This document shows, one piece after another, positions 8,935 through 18,455 of a DNA stretch of 64,000 bases; the stretch's first letter is position 1, and each line of letters begins with the position of its first letter. The DNA is from Amoebidium appalachense. Its lineage: Eukaryota > Ichthyosporea. Location: NCBI GenBank assembly GCA_963693365.1, contig CAVNZM010000001.1, positions 13,702,001 through 13,766,000 of the forward strand, written 5' to 3'. Made by a program: the position numbers and the translations under genes. Under the pieces are notes generated by a model. That model did no database searches. It was not told the origin of the DNA and saw only the letters and a program-made list of their open reading frames with translations.

Positions 8935-10940
8935 TTAGGGCATGGTCCATTTTGGCCCGTTGTCCCAGTCACCCACATCCACGACGTTGTGGTCGGGCCC
9001 GTACTTACCCTGGTTGTTCTTCCAGGCCTCGAGCTCGGCGGCGTAGTTGTCGTAGTCGGTGGCGGCCCGGCGTGCCTTCCTCTTGCCCATCTTGCCAATG
9101 CCCGTGCCTAGCTTCCCTCCGTACCTCTGTGCGAGTTTGCATGCCCCCTTGCCCACGGCGGACACGGCGTCGCCGACCACAGGTATGACCCCCATCAGGT
9201 CCATCACACTCTCCACAATGTCCAACGGGCTTGGTTTGAACGTTTCCTCTTCGACGAAGTCTCTTAGCACGGGCACAAAGTTGATCTCCCTCGGCCTCAC
9301 CATGAACCACAGGTCGTTTTCCTGCATGCTCTGTGGCACCTTTCCGTTGGGCATGTGTGCACGTATGGTGTTGAGGTACTGTTTGAGGGCCGAGCCCACC
9401 GGTTCCCATAGCTGGTCCACCTCGTCCCAGGGGTCGGGGGAAACGGCTTCGTTGTAGTTTAGACGTAGCACCCGGCTTGTCACCCGGTACGTGAGCTCCA
9501 TTTCCGGGTGGGGTAGTGACCCCTTTGGGCCCGAATACACGCTCTTGTTGGTCCCCCCCAAATCACCGACGGCGCTGACGGTGGTTTCGTATTGAAACAT
9601 GACGCTGGGAAACTTGTAGCGGACCTTGTGGTCAAGTTTCACGTAGCCCATGCGTGTGGTGGTGTAGTCGTTGGGGCCCCTGTTGGAGAAGTGCAGGAGG
9701 CCCGGCCTGAAGTACCGTGTCTTGGTTGTGCCCGTTATGGTCTCCTGCTCCTGTGCCCACACCTTGCTCTTTATCCAGTTTGTGAGAACCTTGTCGTCGT
9801 AGGGGAACTTTCCGCCCCCGGGCAGGTCGGGGTTGTCCTCGTTGATGTAGTCCATGTGCCAGTCGTTGTTGGTGTCGTGCAGGTCCGTGTGGTCAACCTC
9901 TGTGTTGATGATGGGCACGTCGTGCAGGTACTCGGCCTTCTCGACGACGACCTGGTTGAGCTCGTACAGCTGGCTGCTGTCTAGGTTGGCGGTGAGCTTG
10001 CCGGCAATGTGCTGCTGCAGCGGCTCCCCCCGGGGCACGGTGCCCATGACAATGTCGTACGTCATGAACGGTAAGACCCTGCTGATGCCCTTCTTGTTGT
10101 AGGCGTAGTTGTTGTTGAGGGGGTACGTGTTTGATGATATGACGGCCTCCATGGTTGGGGTGTAGGGCCAAAGGGTGGCGTGTCTTGCCTCGTCCGTTTC
10201 GTTTTCGTAGAAGTTGGTGTACGTGTGGCCGTCGTCCTTGTCCTGCCCGTTTATGCCGACATGGTCGAACTTGAAGCATGCGGTTCGTGCAGACATGGGG
10301 TAGTGGTGGGTCTGGAACGTGATGGTCTGTCTCTCCTCGTCCCAGCTCCCAAAGAAGAGGGGGTGCCCATGCTGTGTGGGGTGTCTGGGTTGCTTATCAT
10401 GGGAAACTTGGGGAAGTCGGGTCGTTCGGGCAGGGCCGTCTTGATCTGTCTGTTTATGGTACGCACCGACGTCCACCCGTCGGAAAACAGAAAGTTTGGC
10501 CGGACCCACATGGAGTAGGGAAATATCGGGTCGGGGGTTAGGCCCTCCAGCCTCAGCAGGCGACGTACAATGTTGTCCTCAAAGTCTTCCTTGTCGTCCC
10601 CCCACAGCACCTTTACTATAGTGTCCAAGGTTTCCTTCATGGTGTCGTAGACGGTGTGCTCGTCCCAGTTCTTGACCATACCCTTTTCCAACAGCACCAC
10701 CCTCCTCTCCAGGTCGTCCAGCCGGTCGGTCACCTCCGCCACGGGCATGAAGGTACCGGCCCCCACCTCGTCCACCTTCAGGAAGGCAGGCCCCCCTCGG
10801 GGGAGGCTTTTGGGCAGCTCGAGGACGTAACTGTCGTGCCCGTGCCCGCTCGAATCGGGTCGGATGCCGACGTAGTAGTCTGCGCTCTTCGGGCCCACCA
10901 GGGAGAGCCCCTGGGCAACGTGCCACGCTAAAGCGCTCAT
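8935..10940 (-). CDS. Fibre-like/structural protein with N-terminal anchor module, frameshifted
   Basis: The start is at 10940 (MSALAWHVAQGL). The first 65 residues resemble those of the next gene upstream (10959-12692): W-x-VA-x-GL, DYYVGI, GHGHDSYVLELP. A coiled-coil segment (TDRLDDLERRVVLLEKGMVK) follows. The first frame ends at 10251, but the coding signal moves to another frame near 10358-10385, next to a G5 run, and continues to the stop at 8935. The second part is a large beta-type domain (about 400 residues). Near its end is a hydrophobic segment (VVGDAVSAVGKGACKLAQRY) followed by a basic GKMGKRKARR stretch. Together they make about 670 residues. The shared anchor suggests attachment to the same capsid site as the fibre. 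Confidence 0.7.
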
Positions 10941-10958
10941 GGTGGGTTTACTAGTGTG

Positions 10959-12692
10959 TTAGAAATAATTTTGCGCCCCCCATTCAAGGTCTGCATAGAA
11001 GGTGGGAGGGTGGGTGACTATGTTGGTGCGGGGAATGCTGGCCTTGTCCTTGTAGTCGGTAAACCGTGGGTACTTTGCCAACACCAGCACGTCAAAGTTT
11101 GTGTAGCCGGCAACGCTTGCATAGCTCTCTGTGTCGGTCTGGAAGAGCTTTGTCAGCCTTACCTTGAGCTTGAACCGAAAGTCATCCCCTGTGGGAACAA
11201 CGGCCCCCTCCAACATGCCGGAGCCTAGCGCAAACGGGTAGATGTTGTTTATGTCCCACGGGGACACGCACGACATGGGTAGGGAGCCCACGTGGGTGAC
11301 ATACTTGCGCACACCGTTGGTCCCTAGTGTCCAGAAGTAGACAATCACCATGAGTTCGGCCCCCGGCGATGATATACACTGGGGTTTAATGACTGGCTCG
11401 TACGTTGACCTGTATATGCTGATCGTGTCCTCCCATGCAGCCTTTCCGGCAACGTTCCACCCCTGGGCGGCAGCATGGTGTACTTTCACCGTCAGGTAGG
11501 CCGGGCCCGTGCGCCGGCTCCCGTACGTGTTGCTGAGCAGCATGCCCTCGCCGGCCGGCGGCATACGGGGTTTGATGGCACCCATGTCTGTGGTCAGGGT
11601 AGCCACGGTCGTGTCGTGGAGATTCACGAGCGTGTTGAGCCGGTTGACGTCGAGGCCAAGTGTCGTGCTACTACTCTTCAGACTGGCAATGTCCGTGTTC
11701 TGTGTCGTGTTGACCGTCACTGCACCGTTGGCCGTGTTGAGGGCATTGGTGGCTTTCGCCTCCACGGCCGTCAGCCGGGCGTCGAGGGACCCTGTGGTAG
11801 TTTTGAGGCCGGCAATGTCGTTTGTCTGCGTGGTGTTGACCGTCACTGCACCGTTGGCCGTGTTGAGGGCGGTGGTGGCCTTGCCCTCCACTGCCGTCAG
11901 CCTCGTGTCCAGGCTCCCCGTGGTGGTCTTGAGGCCGGCAATGTCCGTGTTCTGTGTGGTGTTGACCGTCACTGCGCCGTTGGCCGTGTTGAGGGCGGTG
12001 GTGGCCTTGCCCTCCACTGCCGTCAGCCTCGTGTCCAGGCTCCCCGTGGTGGTCTTGAGGCCGGCAATGTCCGTGTTCTGTGTGGTGTTGACCGTCACTG
12101 CGCCGTTGGCCGTGTTGAGGGCGGTGGTGGCCTTGCCCTCCACTGCCGTCAGCCTCGTGTCCAGGCCCCCCGTGGTGGTCTTGAGGTCGGCAATGTCCGT
12201 GTTCTGTGTGGTGTTGACCGTCACTGCGCCGTTGGCCACATCGAGGACCGACGCTACCTTCCCTTCTACTGCCGTCAGTCTTGTGCCCAGACCTCCTGCC
12301 GTGGTTTTGAGCCCGACAATGTCCGTGTTCTGCATGGTGTTCACACCCTCCACGGCCGTCATTCGGGTACCCAGACCTTCCGTTGTGGTTTTGAGACCGG
12401 CAATGTCCGTGTCCTGTGTGGTGTTTACTTCTTCTACGGTAGCCACCCTGGCCCCCAGTGCCTGCACGGTTGCATCGGACGGCACGTCGGCAGCGTCCAC
12501 AAACGACATGTTGCCGTTGGGGTCACATGCCATGTAGGCAAATGTAGCCGGCCCGGTCAAGGGCAATGTCAGATCGTATGCGTCGTGTTTGTGGCCTGTT
12601 GTGTTGGCCACCACCCCCACGTAGTAGCCGTCTTTTCGTCGGTTCGTGAGTGCAAGCCCGTCAGCCACGGTCCAGTTGAGTGATTTGGGCAT
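10959..12692 (-). CDS. Trimeric fibre-like protein with tandem coiled-coil repeats
   Basis: The start is chosen at MPKSLNWTVADGL (12692) because it aligns with the paralogue start MSALAWHVAQGL. Residues 1-65 are the anchor module. About residues 75-370 are repeats with a 42-residue unit (DIAGLKTTTGSLDTRLTAVE ... ALNTANGAVTVNTTQ), which is six heptads and fits a trimeric coiled coil. The last 190 residues form a separate beta-rich domain (from YGSRRTGPAYLTVKV to the end), probably the host-contact knob. The architecture (anchor, shaft, knob) is that of adenovirus and phage fibres; homology to a given fibre family is not shown. It is divergent from the candidate penton gene, with 78 bp between the starts. 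Confidence 0.78.
   Translation of the reverse strand: MPKSLNWTVADGLALTNRRKDGYYVGVVANTTGHKHDAYDLTLPLTGPATFAYMACDPNGNMSFVDAADVPSDATVQALGARVATVEEVNTTQDTDIAGLKTTTEGLGTRMTAVEGVNTMQNTDIVGLKTTAGGLGTRLTAVEGKVASVLDVANGAVTVNTTQNTDIADLKTTTGGLDTRLTAVEGKATTALNTANGAVTVNTTQNTDIAGLKTTTGSLDTRLTAVEGKATTALNTANGAVTVNTTQNTDIAGLKTTTGSLDTRLTAVEGKATTALNTANGAVTVNTTQTNDIAGLKTTTGSLDARLTAVEAKATNALNTANGAVTVNTTQNTDIASLKSSSTTLGLDVNRLNTLVNLHDTTVATLTTDMGAIKPRMPPAGEGMLLSNTYGSRRTGPAYLTVKVHHAAAQGWNVAGKAAWEDTISIYRSTYEPVIKPQCISSPGAELMVIVYFWTLGTNGVRKYVTHVGSLPMSCVSPWDINNIYPFALGSGMLEGAVVPTGDDFRFKLKVRLTKLFQTDTESYASVAGYTNFDVLVLAKYPRFTDYKDKASIPRTNIVTHPPTFYADLEWGAQNYF
11690..12330 (-). repeat. 126-bp tandem repeats in the fibre shaft
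   Basis: Five to six copies with period 126 bp: the segment GCAATGTC(C)GTGTTCTGTG recurs near 11687, 11812, 11938, 12064 and 12190. The two central copies are nearly identical and the outer ones are diverged, which suggests recent unequal exchange in the middle. Confidence 0.9.
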
Positions 12693-12770
12693 GGTTGCAC
12701 AAGTGTGCACGTTACTACATGACGTTGAATTTTTGTACGGTGTTTATAACGGTATTTGTGCCCACTACCA

Positions 12771-13831
12771 CCATGGACCAAGCCCCAACACACCTCGTAG
12801 TCATGCAACACGTCGGTGACTTTGTGCAAGGCCAGAAGGACCCAGCCCCTGTGGAAATGAAGGCCATGCTGTCTCCCCCGATAGGGTTCCAGCAGAACAC
12901 GTCGTTGGGGGTCAAGTGGGTGAGCACCATGACCACCCCCACCACCTTCTACTACCCGTACCCCCGTGATGAGTGCTATGTCAACATGGCCCGCCAGCTC
13001 CCGACCCCGGGAGGGGGGTGGGGCTCACCCACCGACATCCAGCGCCTGTACTTTGAAGCCACACCCGACGAGTTGCAAATCGAACCTGGCAAGAAGGTGT
13101 GGCGTACCATTCCCCTGTGGGAGTTAGGGGTGAGCCCGACGGGTGCCTTTGTGGGTCGTGGGAGCAGCAACGAGCTATCCAGAGACCTGGCGAGTACTGA
13201 AAACGTCTTTGGGTCGTATATGGGGCATTGGTTGCAGTTCCTGCTGGATAGGTACCTTACGAGCGTACTTGGCAACGACAAACCTGCCGACGGGGAAGTG
13301 GAGTTGAGCTACGACGAGAAGACCGGTCGGATTAAGTTCGTAAACCGTGCACCCGACACCAGGTACCTCATGTGGTTCGACTCGCCGGTGGTGGCTGCTG
13401 CAGCCGGTATGAACGTGGGGGATAGCCTAGTTAGCTCAAAGCCCGGCAGGGACGAGACCACGGCCCCTAATGTTGGGTGTTTCCCCACCCACTTCCTCCT
13501 CGAGCTTCACGGTGTGAACTCAGAGTCGTCCGTGAGTATAGCCAACGCCGACGTCAAGTTTCAGTCGTCCTACCCCAGCAAGGACGTGCTGGCCGTCATT
13601 CCTGCCTTTCCCAACATCACCGTCCCGTTCTTTGACAACGGGGCAGTCATCGAGCTACCACTCGACGTCAGCACGCACATCAACTCTCTCACAGTGAGGC
13701 TGGTGAGCTGTTACGGCAACGTTGTACGGATGAGAGGTGACGTGACCTTTTTATTGTGCCTGAGGCGTATTCCCAGACCCACAGGGTCCACGGTCGTCCG
13801 ACCCATGAGCAAGCCACAACGGTTCGGCTAG
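12771..13831 (+). CDS. Candidate minor capsid (penton) protein
   Basis: This 353-residue protein starts at ACCACCATGG (12771, MDQAPTHLVVMQ). It is rich in short beta strands, with no TM segment. The C-terminal part (PLDVSTHINSLTVRLVSCYG and the following DVTFLLCLRR) resembles the end of single jelly-roll penton proteins of Polinton-like viruses, where a strand of the type INxxxVRL..YG..V is common. Its place near MCP, ATPase and fibre genes supports a virion role. The assignment rests on that resemblance and on context, so it is tentative. Confidence 0.55.
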
Positions 13832-13877
13832 GTGTTGCATATTTTCACCACCACTCAATGAAGACATTACTACCACC

Positions 13878-14117
13878 ATGAATTTTCAACAAGGCACGGG
13901 CTATACCAACGACTCCGAGTACTGGCGACCGCCACGGCCGGACCGAACGGCAGCACCACGCAACCACACCCTTATTGTCCACCCCAACGAGCACTGGGAT
14001 AGGTTTCAGACGGTGTTGAACATTGGTCGTGCTGCCCAAAACGTGGCCTACGTCGGCAGCAACATCAACTACATGCAGAGGTCCTTCAGGCGGGGTGGGG
14101 GTCGGTCGTACCCCTAG
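13878..14117 (+). CDS. Small viral protein, 79 aa
   Basis: It starts at ACCACCATGA, the same context as its neighbours. The sequence is Asn/Arg-rich (WRPPRPDRTAAPRN) and ends RRGGGRSYP. The basic end suggests contact with DNA or an acidic partner. It lies between the penton candidate and a convergent small gene that overlaps its stop by four bases. The function is unknown. Confidence 0.6.
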   Translation: MNFQQGTGYTNDSEYWRPPRPDRTAAPRNHTLIVHPNEHWDRFQTVLNIGRAAQNVAYVGSNINYMQRSFRRGGGRSYP

Positions 14118-14407
14118 ATGTTGGTCTCCCCCTCCTGTTTCTGTATGTGGGCAAGCATGCGGGCATCCAGCTGGGCCTCGTACTCCAGCACCTTCCTCAG
14201 CTCCTCCTGCCGGTCCACCGGCACCTTCTTCTTCAACTGCCGGAACTTTTTCTCGATTTTGTTTGCGGGCTTCTTCCCTTCCGTGTTGCCGGCCGGGTCA
14301 AACTGTTTGTCGGTACCGTGGCGTATGTAGAACTGCAAGTAGTCGTCAAAGGTGAAGGGTGACGAGTATGCCGACGGCAAATTCTTCATGTTCTTCGGGG
14401 TGGCCAT
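14114..14407 (-). CDS. Small viral protein, 97 aa, charged
   Basis: It starts at MATPKNMKNLPSAY (14407); an earlier ATG at 14455 is possible. The C-terminal half is Lys/Glu/Arg-rich and probably helical or coiled coil (KIEKKFRQLKKKVPVDRQEE). No known family was recognised. Confidence 0.6.
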   Translation of the reverse strand: MATPKNMKNLPSAYSSPFTFDDYLQFYIRHGTDKQFDPAGNTEGKKPANKIEKKFRQLKKKVPVDRQEELRKVLEYEAQLDARMLAHIQKQEGETNI

Positions 14408-14448
14408 GCCTGCATGTAGCCTAGCTACTAGTGGTATGTGTGAATTTT

Positions 14449-15072
14449 TCACCACGAGATGAGGTTGGCAATGTGGTCACTGTAACTACGCTGCGGGGGA
14501 GGGGGCTGCTGTGATGCTGCCTGTGTGTGGTACGTGCCGTAGCCCGTGTGGGGCATGCTGTGACGTATCGGTGGAGGCCCGAAGCTGCCCGGTGCACCCA
14601 TGGGGTGTGGGGGTGGGGGTGGGGGCACGTAATAGTGCTCATAGTACGTGTTGTACGGGTTGTCATACCCGTCACTCTCCTCGTAGCTGTCCTCCTCTTC
14701 ATAGGTCACCCGTGCCAAGGGCTTTCGTGGGGCCTTCTTCTGCTTTGGCCGGGGGGCCTTTGGGGGTGCTACCAGTACCGGTGCTGCTGCTGGGGGTGGG
14801 GGGTCGGCTGGGCGGGTCTCCAGCACCTGCAGCTTCTGCTCAAGTTCACGGATATAGTCCTTGTTCCTACGCATGCGTTCCACCCTTGTGCTCCTACCCT
14901 TCTCCAAAGCCTCCAGCTGCCGTGCTGTGGGTTGCCGTTTGGCCCTTGCCGCGTTGCCGGCTTCCAGCACCATGGGGTCCACACCCATACCGGTGTTGGT
15001 GGTTTCGTTGGACACCGGTTGGTCGGCCTCACCGTCCGACATGCGCTCGATTTGGTTCTCGTCGGTTGACAT
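14449..15072 (-). CDS. Viral protein with coiled coil and Pro/Tyr-rich tail, 207 aa
   Basis: It starts MSTDENQIERMSDGEADQ (15072). An acidic N-terminus is followed by a basic helix (RQLEALEKGRSTRVERMRRN) and a short coiled coil (YIRELEQKLQVLE). A Lys-rich stretch and a disordered tail rich in Pro, Tyr and Gln follow. It lacks a known domain. A scaffold or virion-core role is conceivable from the layout only. Confidence 0.6.
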   Translation of the reverse strand: MSTDENQIERMSDGEADQPVSNETTNTGMGVDPMVLEAGNAARAKRQPTARQLEALEKGRSTRVERMRRNKDYIRELEQKLQVLETRPADPPPPAAAPVLVAPPKAPRPKQKKAPRKPLARVTYEEEDSYEESDGYDNPYNTYYEHYYVPPPPPPHPMGAPGSFGPPPIRHSMPHTGYGTYHTQAASQQPPPPQRSYSDHIANLISW

Positions 15073-15166
15073 TGTTGGTGTTACCAATAGGGACACATTT
15101 TTTTCCAACGTTGGGCGTACATACGTCCAAAAAATGTGTGCCCACTATCAAACACGGTCAACCAAC

Positions 15167-15403
15167 ATGGTCGGCACAACGTCCAAGAGTGCGTCCGACA
15201 CGGATGCCGAGCCGTGGCAGCACGCGTGCGACTTCTGTGGGCACTGGTTCCGGTGTGCCACGCAGGAGGAGGGGCCAGGCTGTGACTTTGACTGTGGGTG
15301 CACCATGACGTGGCTGGGGGACGAGCCTATGTACCTCTGCAGTTTCAAGTGCCTCGACGAGTTTACCGTCTACAACGTGCAGATCGACAGCTGCCGTCAT
15401 TAA
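15167..15403 (+). CDS. Small Cys-rich zinc-binding protein, 78 aa
   Basis: It starts MVGTTSKSASDTDAEPW (15167), with an earlier in-frame ATG at 15134. The Cys/His pattern HACDFCGHWFRC ... CDFDCGC ... LCSFKC has eight Cys within about 45 residues, fitting a two-zinc ribbon or treble-clef fold of the MYM/FCS or DUF type. It sits directly before the packaging ATPase on the same strand with a 28-bp gap. It may act in transcription or packaging. Confidence 0.65.
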   Translation: MVGTTSKSASDTDAEPWQHACDFCGHWFRCATQEEGPGCDFDCGCTMTWLGDEPMYLCSFKCLDEFTVYNVQIDSCRH

Positions 15404-15431
15404 TTTTAGCCACCCTACACTGAGTGACACC

Positions 15432-16175
15432 ATGCACCCTACCCCACCCATAGCCGTCAACCCCTTGCCGGCACCACTGTCGGTGGAGCACATTCCGATG
15501 ACGTGTGACACCAAACTGAACGTGCCCTACCCCCTCATGGACAACGTGTTCTTCTTTTTGCTTATTGGCCAGCCTGGTTCTGGCAAGTCCAACCTGCTCG
15601 TCAACCTCATTGCCCGGGAGGGCGAGTTCTACAATAAACAGTTTGACCGTGTGTACATTTTCAGCCCGAGCATGCACACCCTCGGCACGGCCCTGAAAAT
15701 TCCCAAGGCCCGCCTGCACCAGGACGTCACCTTCCTCCCCGAGATTCTCAAACTGTCCCTCCAACACAAGAAGGTCAACCCAAATTACCGGATGTTGTTG
15801 GTGTTCGACGACATGTCCCATATTTTCCGAAAATCCGGCAACCTCCGTGAATTTGTACGTATGGCACAGAACCGATGACACATTGGTGTGTCGGTGATGA
15901 TGGTGGGGCAGAAATTGAACAAGATCCCCCTTGAGCTACGTAGCCAGGCCGATGCCTTGGCCTATTTTAAGAACACCAACAACACCGAGCTCAAGGTGTT
16001 GAGGGACGAGTTCTTGCCGGCCCTCGAAACCCCCCAGTTTTTCGAGCTCATGGACACGGTCTACCGGGACAAGCACGACTTTCTTTTTATCCGGCTGAAC
16101 GAGGGTCGGATGTTTCGCAATTTTGAGGAGGAGGTGGTGCTCGGCACGAATGAAAAAAATGTCGACCATGTGTAA
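15432..16175 (+). pseudogene. FtsK/HerA-like DNA packaging ATPase with an in-frame TGA
   Basis: The N-terminal half has Walker A (LIGQPGSGKSNLL) and Walker B (RMLLVFDDMSH). A TGA at 15876-15878 follows VRMAQNR. Directly after it, in the same frame, comes HIGVSVMMVGQKLNKIP, which is the region of these ATPases with a conserved R..N/H..I.V....Q sensor motif. The frame then runs to 16175. One base change (for example from CGA or TGG) explains the stop. TGA is also used as a normal stop in this element (18456-19016), so general recoding is unlikely. The family pumps DNA into capsids through an internal vertex. It lies directly upstream of MCP, as in many relatives. Confidence 0.85.
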
Positions 16176-16187
16176 CACACCGGCAAC

Positions 16188-17948
16188 ATGGCAGCCCCCT
16201 ACGACGCCTCCGTGCCCCTCAACCTGGCCTACCACAAGCTGACGGACGCCGGCACCTACTCACCTGTCGAGCTCAGCCACATTCATGCTGATGTTAACCG
16301 CCGATCGACCGTCAAGACCTATCCGGTGACCGGCTCGACGTACAGCTCCAAGGGGCAGCGTGTGATTCGGTTCTCCCTGCCTGCCGTGGGCTTCCTGGAC
16401 TGTCTCAACAGCTACATGACGTTCCAGTTCAAGGCCAACGTCCCCAACGCCCCCGAGAACGTGGGTGTCAAGGTGGAGAGACTGCGGAAGTTCCCCCTCC
16501 CTGACCAGCTCGACCACCCCATCAGCAACAACCAGGACACTGTCGGCTATGAGGGTACCACTGTGCCCCAGACCGGGACGGCTGATTCTGACACCCTCAA
16601 TCCGGCGGCTGTTGCCAGTAAGGACATTTTCCCTCTCAAGGTCCGTAACCTGGAGGGTATGGCTATGATGGGTGGTCACCTGTGCTCCTCGGCTGCCCCC
16701 TTTGACCGTGCCCGCGTGTCCATCAACGGCACTACCGTGGAGGACATTTCTGGGTACAACCACCTCATGATCAACCTTGAACGCTTCCTGTCGTCGGCCG
16801 ACTACGGCAACTGCCCTGCCGGCCGCATGCATGGCAGCTACGGGCCCCAGGACGACGACTGGGAGTACGCAGACAAGTGGAATACGGCTGTCGATAGTAA
16901 ATACGCTCTCTTCAACCCCGACCCGCTCAAGAGGCTGTTTGGCATTGAAAAGCTCAAGGACGTAGCCCCCCTTGCCAATGACACCTTGATACCCACACCC
17001 GCCGAGGCCGACAGTGTACCCGGCACGGACCGCATTACAGACGGCAAGTACCTCGACTACACCAAGAAGGTGGCCAAGTGGCCACCCCAGCAGGTCAACG
17101 TTCAGGCCCAGATCGATGCCAGTGACGGGTTCACCTACATTCATCAGCTCAAGCTCGGCCTCATGCGTTCCGGCAGGTACCTGCCCCTGTCATACATGGG
17201 GGAGGTACAGATCGAGCTGTCGCTGGGGGAGGCCAACCAGGTGCTGTACGTGCCCACCGAGAACGCGGAATGGGTGAAGGACGTGTCCTACGAGATTATC
17301 AACCCCGTCTTCCACTGTGAAATTATTGAGTGGAACGCCGTGTACACGGCCGGCTTTGAGAAGGCTCTGATGGAGAAGAACGTGTATATTCCATACAGCA
17401 CGTTCACCCATTTCCAGAGCTACGTCAAGGGGGGCAGTCCTGCCGACCTGCACATTTCGTTCCGGGGGCGGAACGTCAAGTCCCTGCTGTCCCTGGTGAG
17501 GAGTGGCAACGACTGGGCCCAAGCAAACAGCGAGACGTTCAGGTCCAAGCGTAGTAACATCACCAGCTACCAGATCAAGATAGGACCCTACCAGAAGCCC
17601 CTCGACGAGATTCGAGTGTCCTCGAACAACTGTGCCGAGGCATGGGCGGAGTTGGCCAAGGCCCTGTACTTCTTGGGTGACGTCACGGCCGACTGCATGT
17701 ACAACAGCACTGCCTGGCCGGATAAACAGTTCATGATTGCCCTTGACCTGGAGAGGGACCGTGACCTGTACTCTGGCCTCGACACCAGCTCCGATGCTAC
17801 CCCCATTCTGCTGCACCTCAACACGGAGAAGTTCACCAGCGGTACCTCCAGAGCCAACGAGTACGACGACCTGACCCTTGACACGTTTGTGCACCATGAA
17901 AACGTGCTTGTGCTGTCTGGTGCCCGTGAGGTGACGGTGGAGGCCTAG
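16188..17948 (+). CDS. Major capsid protein, double jelly-roll
   Basis: This 586-residue protein starts at CAACATGG, 12 bp after the ATPase. N-terminal features of the family are seen: VNRRSTVKTYPVTGSTYSSK, RVIRFSLPAVGFLDCLNSYM, a Gly-rich loop near MAMMGGHLCSSAAPFDR, and the middle PLSYMGEVQIELSLGEANQV that begins the second jelly-roll. There is no frameshift. In capsids of this family it forms trimeric hexons. It is one of the few core genes here that is intact, which suggests either that the insertion is young or that the broken genes contain sequencing errors. Confidence 0.88.
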   Translation: MAAPYDASVPLNLAYHKLTDAGTYSPVELSHIHADVNRRSTVKTYPVTGSTYSSKGQRVIRFSLPAVGFLDCLNSYMTFQFKANVPNAPENVGVKVERLRKFPLPDQLDHPISNNQDTVGYEGTTVPQTGTADSDTLNPAAVASKDIFPLKVRNLEGMAMMGGHLCSSAAPFDRARVSINGTTVEDISGYNHLMINLERFLSSADYGNCPAGRMHGSYGPQDDDWEYADKWNTAVDSKYALFNPDPLKRLFGIEKLKDVAPLANDTLIPTPAEADSVPGTDRITDGKYLDYTKKVAKWPPQQVNVQAQIDASDGFTYIHQLKLGLMRSGRYLPLSYMGEVQIELSLGEANQVLYVPTENAEWVKDVSYEIINPVFHCEIIEWNAVYTAGFEKALMEKNVYIPYSTFTHFQSYVKGGSPADLHISFRGRNVKSLLSLVRSGNDWAQANSETFRSKRSNITSYQIKIGPYQKPLDEIRVSSNNCAEAWAELAKALYFLGDVTADCMYNSTAWPDKQFMIALDLERDRDLYSGLDTSSDATPILLHLNTEKFTSGTSRANEYDDLTLDTFVHHENVLVLSGAREVTVEA

Positions 17949-17968
17949 AGTGCTAAATTGTGTCTGGC

Positions 17969-17978
17969 TATATAAAAA
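17969..17978 (+). promoter_or_regulatory. TATA-like box before the 141-aa gene
   Basis: CTATATAAAA lies about 20 bp upstream of the ATG at 17997 in the short gap after MCP. It suggests that this gene has its own promoter. Confidence 0.55.
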
Positions 17979-17996
17979 CAAGCACACACGGCAAAC

Positions 17997-18422
17997 ATGG
18001 CTACCGACACTGCTATTGTACCGTGGGCACCTACACCTAGCCATGTTACCGACACCGTGACTGCCGTTGTACCGTGGGCACCTACACCAACCCAGGCAGC
18101 CGTGTACGGCTACAAGGTGGCTCCACAGGCCGAGTACGAGGCAGCCTATGTTGCCCCCTACCGTGTACCTCACACGGACGGCACCTTCCAGGCCGGGGTG
18201 TACGGTGTGCCGTTCCGTGAGCTGCCGACTTTCGGCAACCTGCCCGCCGACAACCACCTACCCTCCATGCCGGGCAGGAGTGGTCTGGGTAGCAGGGGTC
18301 TCCCGTTCAACAACCAGACCCACTACCTGGACTTTGCACCCGTGAGGGTGGGCCGTAGTGGTGATCCCCAGAACAGCTTTACCAGGCAACCCATGGCACA
18401 GTATGCCGGGTTCTCCAAATAA
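17997..18422 (+). CDS. Probable minor virion protein, 141 aa, with PWAPTP duplication
   Basis: It starts MATDTAIVPWAPTP. The segment VPWAPTP occurs twice, coded by a 51-bp spaced duplication of GTACCGTGGGCACCTACACC at about 18018 and 18069. The rest is Pro/Gly/Tyr-rich without helices or TM segments. The stop codon overlaps AATAAA. The position right after MCP suggests a capsid-associated peptide. Confidence 0.6.
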   Translation: MATDTAIVPWAPTPSHVTDTVTAVVPWAPTPTQAAVYGYKVAPQAEYEAAYVAPYRVPHTDGTFQAGVYGVPFRELPTFGNLPADNHLPSMPGRSGLGSRGLPFNNQTHYLDFAPVRVGRSGDPQNSFTRQPMAQYAGFSK

Positions 18423-18455
18423 TAAACACCAGTTTACAACAATACCGTGTCCACC

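Noticed and set aside
11475-12683. Frame of 402 aa opposite the fibre gene
   Set aside because: It exists because the 126-bp repeats are open in several frames. The heptad pattern and the paralogous start are on the minus strand only.
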